Assembly (NCBI RefSeq): GCF_044336245.1
Contig: NZ_CP172346.1
Location: 5,146,001 to 5,210,000 of the forward strand
DNA length: 64,000 bases
DNA from: Schlesneria sphaerica
GTDB taxonomy: Bacteria > Planctomycetota > Planctomycetia > Planctomycetales > Planctomycetaceae
Direction of reading: 5' to 3'
Part shown: positions 36,601-44,961 of the stretch, piece by piece
Numbering within the stretch: the stretch's first letter is position 1
Layout: the number at the start of each line of letters is the position of its first letter
Program-made: the position numbers and the translations under genes
The notes under the pieces: model-generated
The model's input: the letters and a program-made list of their open reading frames with translations, nothing else
Databases searched by the model: none
Told to the model about the DNA's origin: nothing

Positions 36601-38383
36601 GCGCTGGGAACTGGCGTCAGCTCTGGTCGGACACGGCGAGGATGCCGATGACCACAATTTGCCACTCGTGCTGTGGTACGGAATTGAACCGCTGGTTGAA
36701 GCGGATCCCAAACGAGCCATTGCGATGGCCCAAGGTGCCCGGATTGAACGGGTCGCTCGATACATTGTCCGCAGAGCGGCAGCAACAGAGAAGACATTGA
36801 ATGCGGCGATCGAGTGGTTGGCGAGTGCTTCGGAACCGGCGACGCAGAAGCAGATTCTCGAAGAGATCAACAAGGCGTTTGAAGGCCGCGTCAATATTCC
36901 GCAGCCCGCAGCGTGGACCCCTGCCTACGATCGACTGGTCAACAGCCCCGATGCGGAAATTCGATCACGGGCGGACCAGGTGGCGGTCGCCTTTGGCGAC
37001 AAACGAATTTTGCCGCGGATGCGAGCCCTGCTGCAGGATTCGTCCGCGCCGCTTCCCCAACGCCAGAAAGCTCTGGAACTGATTGTGAAAGGTCGTGACA
37101 CCGAAGCGGCAGATTCTCTGTTGGCGGTGCTCGACGAGACTGAACTGCGTGGTCCCGCAATCCGGGCTTTGGGGGCCTACGACAAGCCAAAGATTCCTGA
37201 CCAGATTCTTGAACGCTATGGCAAGCTTCCCGACAGCGAAAAGCGCGATGCGATCAACACGTTGGTTGGCCGTCCCCGGTCGGCAGAAAAGCTGTTCGAC
37301 GCGATCGAGAAGGGGACCGTGCCGCGGACCGATGTGCATGCATACCATGTTCAGCAGTTGCTCGGCTTCAAGGACGAGGCATTGGCGAAACGGATTCAGT
37401 CGGTCTGGGGCGATATTCGTCCCACGGCCAGTGACAAACTCGCCCTGATTGCCAAGCATAAGGAAGGTCTTTCCCCGGCCCGGTTGAAGACGGCGGATCT
37501 CGGAAATGGCCGTCGCCTGTTCGCGAAAACGTGTGCCGCGTGTCACGTCCTGTTTGGAGAAGGGGGCAAGATCGGTCCCGACATCACGGGTTCAAATCGT
37601 GCCAACGTCGATTACCTGCTGGAGAACATTCTGGATCCCTCGTCGATTGTCGGGAAGGACTATCGCATGACAGTCATCGCGACGACGGATGGCCGAGTGA
37701 TCTCGGGATTGATCCAAAAGGAAACGGACAGTGCGGTAACGCTCAGGACGATCAATGACACGGTTGTGGTCGCGAAGTCAGATATCGATGAGCGAACTCT
37801 TTCTGAGTTGTCGCTCATGCCTGAAGGCCAAATGAACCAACTGACACCAGACGAACAGCGCGACCTGATCGCTTATCTGGGGTCGCCCCACCAGGTTGCT
37901 CTACGAGGACCCAAGGGGCCGATTGATCCGCAAACGGGTCGCGTTCCCAACGCCATTGAAGGCGAGGGGCTGAAGATCGTTGGGAAGTCCGCAGGGAATG
38001 TGTCGAGTCAGCCCATGGCAGGCTTTACCAAGGATAAGTGGTCAGGGAACGACCATCTCTGGTGGACGGGGGCATCCCCGGGAGCGAAGCTGGAACTGGA
38101 ACTGCCGGTGGAAACCGAAGGAACCTATGAGATCGATGCCGTCCTGACGATGGCCCGTGACTACGGAATCGTGCAACTTCTGCTTGATGACGAACCGATC
38201 GGCGCTCCGGCCGACTGCTACGATATCGATGTCGTCACAACCGGCGAATTGTCATTCGGGATCAGAAGATTGACCAAGGGGACGCACAAACTGGGCTTCC
38301 AGATTACCGGTGCGAACCCGAATGCGGTGAAGGGCTATATGGTCGGCCTGGACTATATCAAGCTGACCAGGACGGATCGCTAG
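33638..38383 (+). CDS. Giant exported FG-GAP/VCBS and PVC-type haem-binding protein
   Basis: A 1581-residue protein with a signal peptide (cut near VSAEE). Residues about 40-400 hold FG-GAP/VCBS repeats with calcium-binding loops such as DLNQDGIVDIVHG, DFNGDGWNDVL and DVNGDGRLDLL. Residues about 430-830 are the PVC-type propeller (APDGFVVSLAAGEPLVHQPV, VILEDTDGDGRFEKRKVF, NPWGVDFNDRGHAF). A HEAT-like helical region (about 850-1260) leads to a C-type haem site CAACH at about residue 1299, followed by GGKIGPDITGSNR with ILDPSSIVGKDY. A C-terminal beta domain (about 1440-1581) resembles carbohydrate-binding modules. This is the planctomycete membrane-bound-dehydrogenase-like design; electron transfer linked to sugar oxidation is likely but not shown. 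Confidence 0.9.
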   Translation: MRSSTMRYSLFSLLCLFVTVSGTVSAEEFLLTRFERQPLTEDYFSEGASFGDLNQDGIVDIVHGPYWWEGPKFERRHEIYPAKSQNRRGYSDNFFSWVYDFNGDGWNDVLTVGLPGTPGFIFENPQGKNLDKHWKRHQFSDQVGNESPQFVNFVGDAQPELVFARDGVFGYIAFDPRQSFANQTFHVISDKIADTPFGHGLGVGDVNGDGRLDLLFKGGWLEQPESLAGDPLWKLHPFAFAGAGGGDMFAYDVDGDGDNDVITSLNAHAFGLAWYEQTRDGNEISFVKHLIMGEKREESPYGVLFTELHTLALHDMDGDGLKDIVTGKTYWSHHEQSPMWDAGAVVYWFKLERSTSGINWIPYQIDGEAGVGRQLSVGDLNGDKRPDIVVGGMKGCHVLSQTVSQVTKAEWQAAQPKKSIAMAEGLSPEEAAANMTAPDGFVVSLAAGEPLVHQPVAFTLDHRGRLWVAEAYTYPIRAADGEGKDKIVILEDTDGDGRFEKRKVFIEGLNLVSGLELGFGGVWVGAAPYLMFIPDQDGDDVPDQVPNPVSHANVQFPRDVPTGATVLLDGFGWQDTHETLNSFIWGPDGWLYGCHGVFTHSKVGKPGTADKDRQGLNAGVWRYHPTKHQFEVFSHGTSNPWGVDFNDRGHAFITACVIPHLWHMVQGGRYHRQGGQHFNPYTFEDIKTIADHAHYVGNLADHAWWGHEPHAPADTLAAGGGHAHCGAMIYLGDNWPAGYRNQIFMHNVHGNRINECLLEPSGSGYIGKRAPDTLIANDRWFRGINLKYGPDGSVYLIDWYDKNACHRTNPEIWDRTNGRVYNLAYEGTGRPDRKQIQSMLQTLSGSRLPDLVALLDHPNEWYVRMARRRLQEAVAQAEKQQAGSPSLMEIRSALRKKLDQADGVPQKLRIVWTIHAVFGLDHDLGMQLLALPGVENEDLRAWAIQLMLEDRAVTSGELATLVTLAKTDSSPVVRLYLASALQRLPLEQRWELASALVGHGEDADDHNLPLVLWYGIEPLVEADPKRAIAMAQGARIERVARYIVRRAAATEKTLNAAIEWLASASEPATQKQILEEINKAFEGRVNIPQPAAWTPAYDRLVNSPDAEIRSRADQVAVAFGDKRILPRMRALLQDSSAPLPQRQKALELIVKGRDTEAADSLLAVLDETELRGPAIRALGAYDKPKIPDQILERYGKLPDSEKRDAINTLVGRPRSAEKLFDAIEKGTVPRTDVHAYHVQQLLGFKDEALAKRIQSVWGDIRPTASDKLALIAKHKEGLSPARLKTADLGNGRRLFAKTCAACHVLFGEGGKIGPDITGSNRANVDYLLENILDPSSIVGKDYRMTVIATTDGRVISGLIQKETDSAVTLRTINDTVVVAKSDIDERTLSELSLMPEGQMNQLTPDEQRDLIAYLGSPHQVALRGPKGPIDPQTGRVPNAIEGEGLKIVGKSAGNVSSQPMAGFTKDKWSGNDHLWWTGASPGAKLELELPVETEGTYEIDAVLTMARDYGIVQLLLDDEPIGAPADCYDIDVVTTGELSFGIRRLTKGTHKLGFQITGANPNAVKGYMVGLDYIKLTRTDR

Positions 38384-38992
38384 GCAGGAATTGACCGCGG
38401 TCGTCTGAGGGTTCGCTTTGGGGAGGAAGATCTCACGCGGTCGGGGAGCCTTCGCGCAATGCAGGCGAAGCGAGGCCCGGTTGCTGTGTGGATATCCGAA
38501 CTGGATATCCGAACGAATTGCAGCGCGCCGAGAGCCGGGCGCTGCACATCAAAGGGAGCAGGACTTTCCGGCTGGATCCCGTTGACCGCAGCGCGACACG
38601 AAGCCGTGTGAGGTTATGAAGGTATAACCCCATCGGAAGTAACCTTAAATCAGAATTCAGGTCACGCAGATGTGGACGATCGTGCGCGAGTGTACTGATT
38701 CCCCTTTCTGGATTAAGTTTTCGAGACGTCAAGTACTTTGTTTCTCGAGCGAATACGGGTGTGTCAGCCCCATTCCGGTTCCCCGTATTCTTCCGAAAAA
38801 TCACGAAGGAATCGAGCGTACAAGGTCGAGTGGACAGGTGTTCTTTATCGGCTCCAAGGCTGGGAATTCAATATTCTGAATTGGATGCAGTGAGGACGCA
38901 AACCGGTTGTCTCGGAGTGGTTCGACAGCCTAAGATAGAGATCGCTGCCTAGGGGTCCCTCCGGTTTGCTGCTTCCTACCCTCCTGCCTGTA
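38384..38992. other. Intergenic region between the cytochrome and the efflux operon
   Basis: About 610 bp. It holds a perfect tandem 13-mer (38489-38514) and, at its right end, the palindrome described separately. No credible gene or RNA is seen. Confidence 0.4.
38489..38514 (+). repeat. Perfect tandem 13-mer, TGGATATCCGAAC x2
   Basis: Two head-to-tail copies, each containing the palindrome GGATATCC. They lie about 105 bp after the cytochrome stop. Function unknown; spaced palindromes could bind a dimeric regulator. Confidence 0.7.
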
Positions 38993-39010
38993 TAACATTG
39001 GGCTATGTTA
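38993..39010 (+). promoter_or_regulatory. Candidate operator of the RND efflux operon
   Basis: TAACAT-6-ATGTTA, a perfect 6-6-6 inverted repeat ending 10 bp before the adaptor ATG. Such palindromes in front of RND pumps are often bound by TetR-type repressors. No such gene is next to it here. Confidence 0.5.
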
Positions 39011-39020
39011 GGTTCGTCTT

Positions 39021-40340
39021 ATGCCAATATTCCCCTTTCGCTTTGACGTGAGTTCAGTCGTCATCCGCAGTCTCGTATCTCGTTCTCCACGGGCCATGGT
39101 CTTGCTTGCGGGCGTACTGGCGACGGGGTGCCAGAAGACAGTTCCACCGTCCAAAGAAGCCCCCCCCCCGGTGGTGAGCGTTGCGGTGCCCGTGGTGGAA
39201 GAAGTTCAAGAGTTTGAAGAGACCACCGGCCGACTGGTCGCCCGGGAGGCGGTCGAAATTCGGTCGCGAGTGAGCGGATATCTGGATCGAACCTTTTTCG
39301 TCGACGGATCGAACGTTCAGGAAGATCAGCCACTTTTTGAAATCGATGCACGTCCGTACGCCGCAGAACTCGCCCGGGCCAGCGCCAATGTCGAACAAGG
39401 TCGTGCACGTGTCGATCGCCTGAAACGTGAAGAAGAACGTATTCGCAAGCTGTTCGGCACGAAGAATACCACGCAGGCCGATCTGGATCTGGTGTCGGCA
39501 GACCTCGCGGAAGCCAGGGCGGCAGTCGATGGTTTGATCGCGGCCCGGGAAATCGCCGAACTGAATCTCGAGTTCACCAAGATCTCGTCGCCGATTACCG
39601 GACGTATCAGTCGACGACTGGTCGATCCCGGTAACCTGGTCAAAGCCGACGAGACACCGCTTGTGACCGTGATGTCACTGAATCCGATCTATGCCTACTT
39701 CGATATCGACGAACGAACCGTACTTCGGGTCGAGCGACTGATCCGGGAAGGGAAGATTCCTTCGCCACGCGATTCTAAGTATCACGTCAGTTTCGCGCTG
39801 GCGGACGAAACCGAATTTACCCGCACGGGTGAGATCGACTTCCTTGATAACCACATTTCGGCGACCACGGGCACCCTGCGCCTGCGTGCGACCGTCGACA
39901 ACGACAACCTGCTGTTGCAACCGGGGATGTTCATCCGCCTGCATGTTCCGATTGGTAATCCTCATCCTGCCCTGCTGATTCCGGAAGAAGCTCTCGGGTC
40001 CGATCAGGGGCAGCGTTATGTGTATGTCGTCAACGATGAAGATGTCGTGACCTATCGCCGCGTGAAGATCGGCTTGCTGAAAGAAGGACGCCGCGTCATT
40101 GAAGAGGGACTCGGCCCCGAAGATCGCGTGATCGTCTCGGGTTTGCAGCGTGCTCGCGTCGGGATCAAGGTGAACCCCGAACTGGTGGCCCAGAAAAGTC
40201 CTGAATCGGCAGCATCGCCGGCTTCCGGAGGAGAATCCGTTCCCGCCAAATCGATCGATCGGAAACCAGAGAGCAGTTCGACAGGCGGGCATAAAGCCAT
40301 CGAAGCCAAGGCAACCACGGACGTGCTTGGCCGTCCCTGA
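39021..40340 (+). CDS. RND efflux periplasmic adaptor lipoprotein (AcrA/MexA family)
   Basis: A 439-residue membrane-fusion protein. A signal peptide with lipobox LATGC is followed by a lipoyl/barrel-sandwich half (REAVEIRSRVSGYLDRTFFV), a helical hairpin (about 115-190, VEQGRARVDRLKREEERIRK) and the second lipoyl half (LEFTKISSPITGRISRRLVD). A beta-barrel and membrane-proximal domain follow (LLQPGMFIRLHVPIG, YVYVVNDEDVVTYRRV). It links the inner-membrane pump to an outer-membrane channel. It ends in a Ser/Pro/Lys-rich tail. The pump gene follows on the same strand after about 124 bp; no TolC-type gene is nearby, so the channel must be encoded elsewhere. Confidence 0.92.
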   Translation: MPIFPFRFDVSSVVIRSLVSRSPRAMVLLAGVLATGCQKTVPPSKEAPPPVVSVAVPVVEEVQEFEETTGRLVAREAVEIRSRVSGYLDRTFFVDGSNVQEDQPLFEIDARPYAAELARASANVEQGRARVDRLKREEERIRKLFGTKNTTQADLDLVSADLAEARAAVDGLIAAREIAELNLEFTKISSPITGRISRRLVDPGNLVKADETPLVTVMSLNPIYAYFDIDERTVLRVERLIREGKIPSPRDSKYHVSFALADETEFTRTGEIDFLDNHISATTGTLRLRATVDNDNLLLQPGMFIRLHVPIGNPHPALLIPEEALGSDQGQRYVYVVNDEDVVTYRRVKIGLLKEGRRVIEEGLGPEDRVIVSGLQRARVGIKVNPELVAQKSPESAASPASGGESVPAKSIDRKPESSSTGGHKAIEAKATTDVLGRP

Positions 40341-40464
40341 CAGTTCCTGGGGAGAGGAATCCACTGCGGGCTGACTGCGGGTGGGTTCCATCCCCAACCT
40401 GGCGAGGTGGTTTGATTGTCACTTTGCAACGATCCCACCCTGGCGTCACCTGACGAGAGTTCTC

Positions 40465-43400
40465 ATGTTTTCAAGGTTCTTCATCGATCGACCGATCTTC
40501 GCCAGTGTCCTGTCGATCCTGATCACTCTGGCGGGCGGTCTTGCGGTCTTCGAACTGCCCATCGCTCAGTATCCCCCCGTCGCCCCGCCTACGATTCAGG
40601 TTGACTGCAATTATCCGGGGGCCAGTGCCCAGGTGGTGGCCCAGACCGTCGCGGCACCCATTGAGCAGCAGGTCAATGGCGTCGAAAACATGCTTTACAT
40701 GTCGTCACAAAGTACCAGTGACGGCTCTTACACGTTGACGGTGACTTTCAAACCGGGCGTCGATCTGAACCTGGCACAGGTGCTCGTTCAGAACCGTGTC
40801 AGCCTGTCGATTCCCTCTCTTCCCGATGTGGTTCGTCAGACTGGCGTGACGACCAGAAAGCGTTCTCCTGACATTCTGCTCACCGTGAGTCTCAATTGTC
40901 CGGATGATCGCTACGATCAGCTATATCTCAGCAATTTCGCCGTGCTGCGAGTGAAGGATGAACTGGCTCGCCTTCCGGGGATCAGTGAAGTGCTGGTGTT
41001 CGGTCAGCGCGACTACAGTATGCGAATCTGGGTCGATCCCGACAAACTGGCGATGCGGGAACTGGGAATCAGCGACGTCGTCAACGCACTGCGTCAAGAA
41101 AATCTGGAAGTGGCCGCTGGCCAGATCGGTCAGTCTCCTACACCACCCAAATCGGACGTTAATGACGTCGTGCGGCAACTGCCGATCGATGTTCTGGGCC
41201 GACTCTCCACCGTCGAAGAATTCGAGAACGTCATTGTCCGTATGTCGGGCGAAGGCGAAATCATCTGCATCAAGGATGTTGGTCGCGTTGAGATGGGGGC
41301 ACGCTCCCAGGACGTCAGCAACCGCTTTGATGGTAAGCCGACGGTGGGTCTGGCGATTTTTCAGTTGCCTGACGCGAACGCGCTGGAAACGGCCGACCTC
41401 ATCAAGAATAAGATGAAAGAGCTTTCGGAGTCATTTCCGGACGGGGTTCACTACGAAGTCGGTTACGATACGACCCCCTTTATTCGGGAATCGATTGAAG
41501 AGGTCGTTAAGGCTTTGCGCGATTCCGTGATTCTGGTGGCGCTCGTCGTGTTGATCTTCCTTCAGGGGTGGCGGGCTGCGGTCATTCCTCTGATCGCGGT
41601 TCCTGTGGCGATCGTGGGGACCTTTGCGGCAATGGCCATCACCGGCTTCAGCATCAACAATCTGACCTTGTTCGGTCTGGTGCTGGCGATCGGGATCGTG
41701 GTTGACGATGCCATCGTGGTGGTGGAAGCGGTTGAGCACTATATCGAGAAGGGACTCTCTCCGCGAGAAGCCGCGATCTGGGCCATGGAAGAGGTTTCGG
41801 GCCCCGTCATTGCTGTGGGACTCGTGCTCAGCGCCGTGTTTATCCCGTGCGCTTTCCTCTCCGGGATTGTGGGGCAATTCTTCCGGCAGTTCGCGTTAAC
41901 GATCGCCATCTCTACGATCATTTCGACTTTCAACTCGCTCACGCTCAGTCCGGCGCTGGCGGCGCTGCTGCTGAAGCCGAAGTCGGCGGGACGCGATCCT
42001 TTAACCTGGTTGATCGATACTCTGTTCGGCTGGTTCTTCTGGCTGTTCAACCGTACCTTCGGACTTTCCACCAGGCTGTATATTGGGATTGTGGGCGGGC
42101 TCCTGCGTGTCCCGATTCTGGTGCTGGTGGCGTATGTCGGGTTGCTGTGGCTGACGAATGCCACGTTCCAGAGCCTACCCACGGGTTTCATTCCGACGCA
42201 GGATAAAGGCTATTTCATCGCCAGTATCCAGCTTCCCGATTCCGCCGCGGCAATTCGTACCCGTGATGTGGTTGCACGTATCGAGAAAATCGCGCTGGAA
42301 ACACCGGGGATCAAGAACGTGAACTCCGTCGCTGGCAACTCGTTCGTGCTCAGTGCGTACGGATCAAACTTTGGTTCGATGTTCATCATCTTGAAAGACT
42401 TCCACCATCGGCGCGATCCGTCGATGCAAGCCGATGAAATCCTCAAAGTATTACGGAAGCGGTACGCGACCGAGATTCCGGAAGCAATCATCAACGTGTT
42501 TCCTCCCCCTGCGGTAAGCGGACTGGGGCGTGCAGGTGGTTATAAGCTGATGATTGAAGACCGTGGGGAAGTGGGGCTAAAGGTATTGCAGGAGCAGACG
42601 GATAACATCGTTTCTCAGGGAAACAAGCCGTCCGCCTCAGCACTGACGGGGCTGTTCACGGTCTATAAGGCCAATTCACCTCAACTGTTCGTCGACATCG
42701 ACCGTCGTGCCTGTTTAACGCAGGGGATTTCGCTAAACGATGTCTTCGGGACGCTCCAGGCGTATCTGGGGTCCCGTTACGTCAATAACTTCAATCGCTT
42801 TGGCCGGACGTGGCAAGTTGTCGTTCAGGCCGACTCGCAATTCCGCGACGAAATTCAGGATGTGGGCCGGTTGCGAGTTCGTAACCGCATGGGCGAGATG
42901 GTTCCTCTGGCCGCGATTGCCTCCGTGCGCGAAATCAGCTCACCACTTGTTCTGACTCGGTACAACATGTATCCCGCGGCGGCAATTAACGGGAACGTCG
43001 AACCGGGATTCAGTACGGGGCAGGCCATCGAACAGGTTGAAGCACTGACCCGCACCGAACTTCCCAATACGATGTCCATGGAGTGGACCGAGATCACCTA
43101 TCTTGAGCGGATGGTGGGGAATACGGGGATCATCGTCTTCGCTTTATCGGTTGTATTTGTGTTCCTGGTACTGGCAGCCCTGTATGAAAGCTGGTCGATG
43201 CCACTGGCGGTGATTCTGGTGGTGCCGATGTGCGTGCTGAGTTCCATCACGGGCGTGGCGATTGCCTCCATGGACATCAACCTGTTCACTCAGATCGGCT
43301 TCATCGTGTTGATCGGGTTGGCGTGTAAGAATGCCATTCTGATCGTGGAGTTCGCAAAGTATCGCCGCAGTGAAGGGGTTCCTGCCCGAGAGGCGATTCT

Positions 43401-43761
43401 GCATGCATGCGAACTGCGACTGCGACCCATTCTGATGACGTCGTTCGCCTTTATTCTGGGGGTCGTGCCGCTGGTGATTGCCACCGGTGCGGGTGCCGAA
43501 ATGCGTCGTGCCCTGGGAACGGCGGTTTTCAGCGGAATGCTCGGCGTGACCTTCTTCGGGATCTTCCTGACACCCGTCTTCTTCTACGTCATCGACAAGA
43601 TGTCGGGGTGGCAGTGGCTAGCGAACTCGTTCCCCGCCAGGGTCGCTCGATTTGTATTGGCAGTGATCACGCTGGCGCCCGTCAGAAAGATGGTGCGAAA
43701 GCGATCCGCTCAACCGCCGGTCCGCAATGAGATCCGTAGTGCGATTGGTGATGCTGATTAG
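40465..43761 (+). CDS. RND multidrug efflux pump, AcrB/MexB (HAE1) family
   Basis: A 1098-residue inner-membrane proton-driven exporter, the normal size for the family plus a short tail. The N-terminus MFSRFFIDRPIFASVLSILI is the family hallmark. LPIAQYPPVAPPTIQVDCNY and GASAQVVAQTVAAPIEQQVN start the first porter loop. The TM4 proton-relay pair is in LAIGIVVDDAIVVVEAVEHY. The second half repeats the layout (TGFIPTQDKGYFIASIQLPD; QIGFIVLIGLACKNAILIVE). All expected features are present. The ATG at 40465 gives the family N-terminus; upstream in-frame sequence does not. It forms an operon with the adaptor. Likely substrates are hydrophobic drugs or metabolites. Confidence 0.93.
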   Translation: MFSRFFIDRPIFASVLSILITLAGGLAVFELPIAQYPPVAPPTIQVDCNYPGASAQVVAQTVAAPIEQQVNGVENMLYMSSQSTSDGSYTLTVTFKPGVDLNLAQVLVQNRVSLSIPSLPDVVRQTGVTTRKRSPDILLTVSLNCPDDRYDQLYLSNFAVLRVKDELARLPGISEVLVFGQRDYSMRIWVDPDKLAMRELGISDVVNALRQENLEVAAGQIGQSPTPPKSDVNDVVRQLPIDVLGRLSTVEEFENVIVRMSGEGEIICIKDVGRVEMGARSQDVSNRFDGKPTVGLAIFQLPDANALETADLIKNKMKELSESFPDGVHYEVGYDTTPFIRESIEEVVKALRDSVILVALVVLIFLQGWRAAVIPLIAVPVAIVGTFAAMAITGFSINNLTLFGLVLAIGIVVDDAIVVVEAVEHYIEKGLSPREAAIWAMEEVSGPVIAVGLVLSAVFIPCAFLSGIVGQFFRQFALTIAISTIISTFNSLTLSPALAALLLKPKSAGRDPLTWLIDTLFGWFFWLFNRTFGLSTRLYIGIVGGLLRVPILVLVAYVGLLWLTNATFQSLPTGFIPTQDKGYFIASIQLPDSAAAIRTRDVVARIEKIALETPGIKNVNSVAGNSFVLSAYGSNFGSMFIILKDFHHRRDPSMQADEILKVLRKRYATEIPEAIINVFPPPAVSGLGRAGGYKLMIEDRGEVGLKVLQEQTDNIVSQGNKPSASALTGLFTVYKANSPQLFVDIDRRACLTQGISLNDVFGTLQAYLGSRYVNNFNRFGRTWQVVVQADSQFRDEIQDVGRLRVRNRMGEMVPLAAIASVREISSPLVLTRYNMYPAAAINGNVEPGFSTGQAIEQVEALTRTELPNTMSMEWTEITYLERMVGNTGIIVFALSVVFVFLVLAALYESWSMPLAVILVVPMCVLSSITGVAIASMDINLFTQIGFIVLIGLACKNAILIVEFAKYRRSEGVPAREAILHACELRLRPILMTSFAFILGVVPLVIATGAGAEMRRALGTAVFSGMLGVTFFGIFLTPVFFYVIDKMSGWQWLANSFPARVARFVLAVITLAPVRKMVRKRSAQPPVRNEIRSAIGDAD

Positions 43762-44048
43762 GCCGTCGTCGTCGGTTCGCTCGGCTTCCTCCTTGAAATC
43801 CATCGTGCAGAGTCTGTCTGTCTCTACGCACGGAAACACTTCTGACCGGTGATGTCACACGTTGGGTGACGCCGGGGTGGCGATCCGGGCGAGACATCAG
43901 CACGATGACGAAAGTCTGCGCCACGTGCGTCTCATGCGGTCAATGATTCCACGGGGATCGCGCGCGACCAGTTTCCGAGGGGGCAGTAGAAGCAAAATCG
44001 ACAACGGGATCTGTACCGCGTCGTAAGTTTTGCAAGGCAGGATCTGCC

Positions 44049-44414
44049 TTAGAAGGACCAGACGGCCTGAGCACACGTCTCGCAGATGCGAAGGCTGCTG
44101 CTCAATCCGCTCTCATGCAGAGCTGCAGCCACGTTGTCTGAGAGGCGGCAGAAAATGGTAACTCCACCACAGCTTTCGATTGTTTCATCGAAGGCCCGCA
44201 ACATGGCGACGCCCCAATCGTCAATCGATTTCAAGCTGCCCAGATCCATCACAACCTGAATCGGACCGTGTGCTGTGATATGTTCCACAAGTTCGAAAAG
44301 CTCGTCAGAAATGAGTTCGTAGTTGCCGTCGACAATGGCAGGAACCATAGTGCACACGACAGTCACATCGTTGACTTGTTCGACATAAAAACTCTGAGCA
44401 AGTACTGCGGTCAT
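44049..44414 (-). CDS. STAS-domain (anti-anti-sigma-like) protein without the usual serine
   Basis: A 121-residue single STAS domain. The central segment VVMDLGSLKSIDDWGVAMLR aligns with the STAS phosphorylation motif (usually D-S-S-G or D-S-T-G), but the serine pair is replaced by D-W. The normal kinase-phosphatase switch therefore cannot work at this site. C-terminal cysteines (SSLRICETCAQAVWSF) may be structural. The ATG overlaps the stop of the upstream BON-like gene by 4 bp (ATGA), so the two are translationally coupled. Possible roles: a constitutive or pseudo anti-anti-sigma, or a scaffold. Confidence 0.75.
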   Translation of the reverse strand: MTAVLAQSFYVEQVNDVTVVCTMVPAIVDGNYELISDELFELVEHITAHGPIQVVMDLGSLKSIDDWGVAMLRAFDETIESCGGVTIFCRLSDNVAAALHESGLSSSLRICETCAQAVWSF

Positions 44415-44671
44415 GAATGGATCTCAGTAAGGGGAGGTGACGGCAATCTGACAAAGATTTCCAGGTCAACATCCTGCGGCGGAACACGTTCAAAAACGGC
44501 CCATTCCGTCAATTGTCCTACGAACCTGGAATGCGCTACCGCATAAATGCGAAATCGGCCTTCAGAATTCTGGGTAATGTCGAGCTTGTGCAACCGGCCG
44601 AAGGTCTTGGCACGGATATGGTCAAACAAGCTGTCGGTCGATTTGTCGAGATGTTTTTCGGTGAGTTTCAT
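44411..44671 (-). CDS. Small BON-like protein coupled to the STAS gene
   Basis: An 86-residue protein. The pattern of a helix (LFDHIRAKTFGRLHKLDI), a strand (GRFRIYAVAHS) and a second helix (FVGQLTEWAVFERV), ending with ASP-rich strand DVDLEIFVRL, resembles a single BON fold, as in other short planctomycete proteins. Confidence is limited because no residue is diagnostic. The ATG at 44671 was chosen over 44704 for family-like length. Its stop overlaps the STAS start by 4 bp. There is no signal peptide, so it is cytoplasmic. Confidence 0.5.
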   Translation of the reverse strand: MKLTEKHLDKSTDSLFDHIRAKTFGRLHKLDITQNSEGRFRIYAVAHSRFVGQLTEWAVFERVPPQDVDLEIFVRLPSPPLTEIHS

Positions 44672-44921
44672 GGCGGTCCACGTAGCAAATGGTATTCCAG
44701 ACAATAAAAACTGTGCTGGAGATGAAAAGTGTAAAAATCAAGTGTGAAGTGTTCGCGAAGCGATTGTGAAAACCTGAGGAAGCCCAAGTAGGACTGGTAG
44801 CCTTCCTGGACCAAACTGGCAAACGGTTCAAGAACTGAACCGCGTCTAGCAGTGCTGGAAGTGTCTGACAGGCAAATTCAGTTCCGGTCGAGTGAATGAC
44901 CACCTGACTACCAGATTTTTC

Positions 44922-44952
44922 AGGGGGGGAATTCGACGAAACCCCTTTTTTT
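44922..44952 (+). terminator. Intrinsic-terminator-like hairpin with T7 tract (plus strand)
   Basis: A G-rich arm (44923-44929), a short TTC/GAA inner stem and CCCC (942-945 of this kb block, i.e. 44942-44945) are followed by seven T at 44946-44952. It lies 10 bp past the glpD stop, but the T-tract points along the plus strand, where no gene ends nearby. It may stop antisense transcription into glpD or act on both strands. Confidence 0.5.
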
Positions 44953-44961
44953 GTAGAGCTT

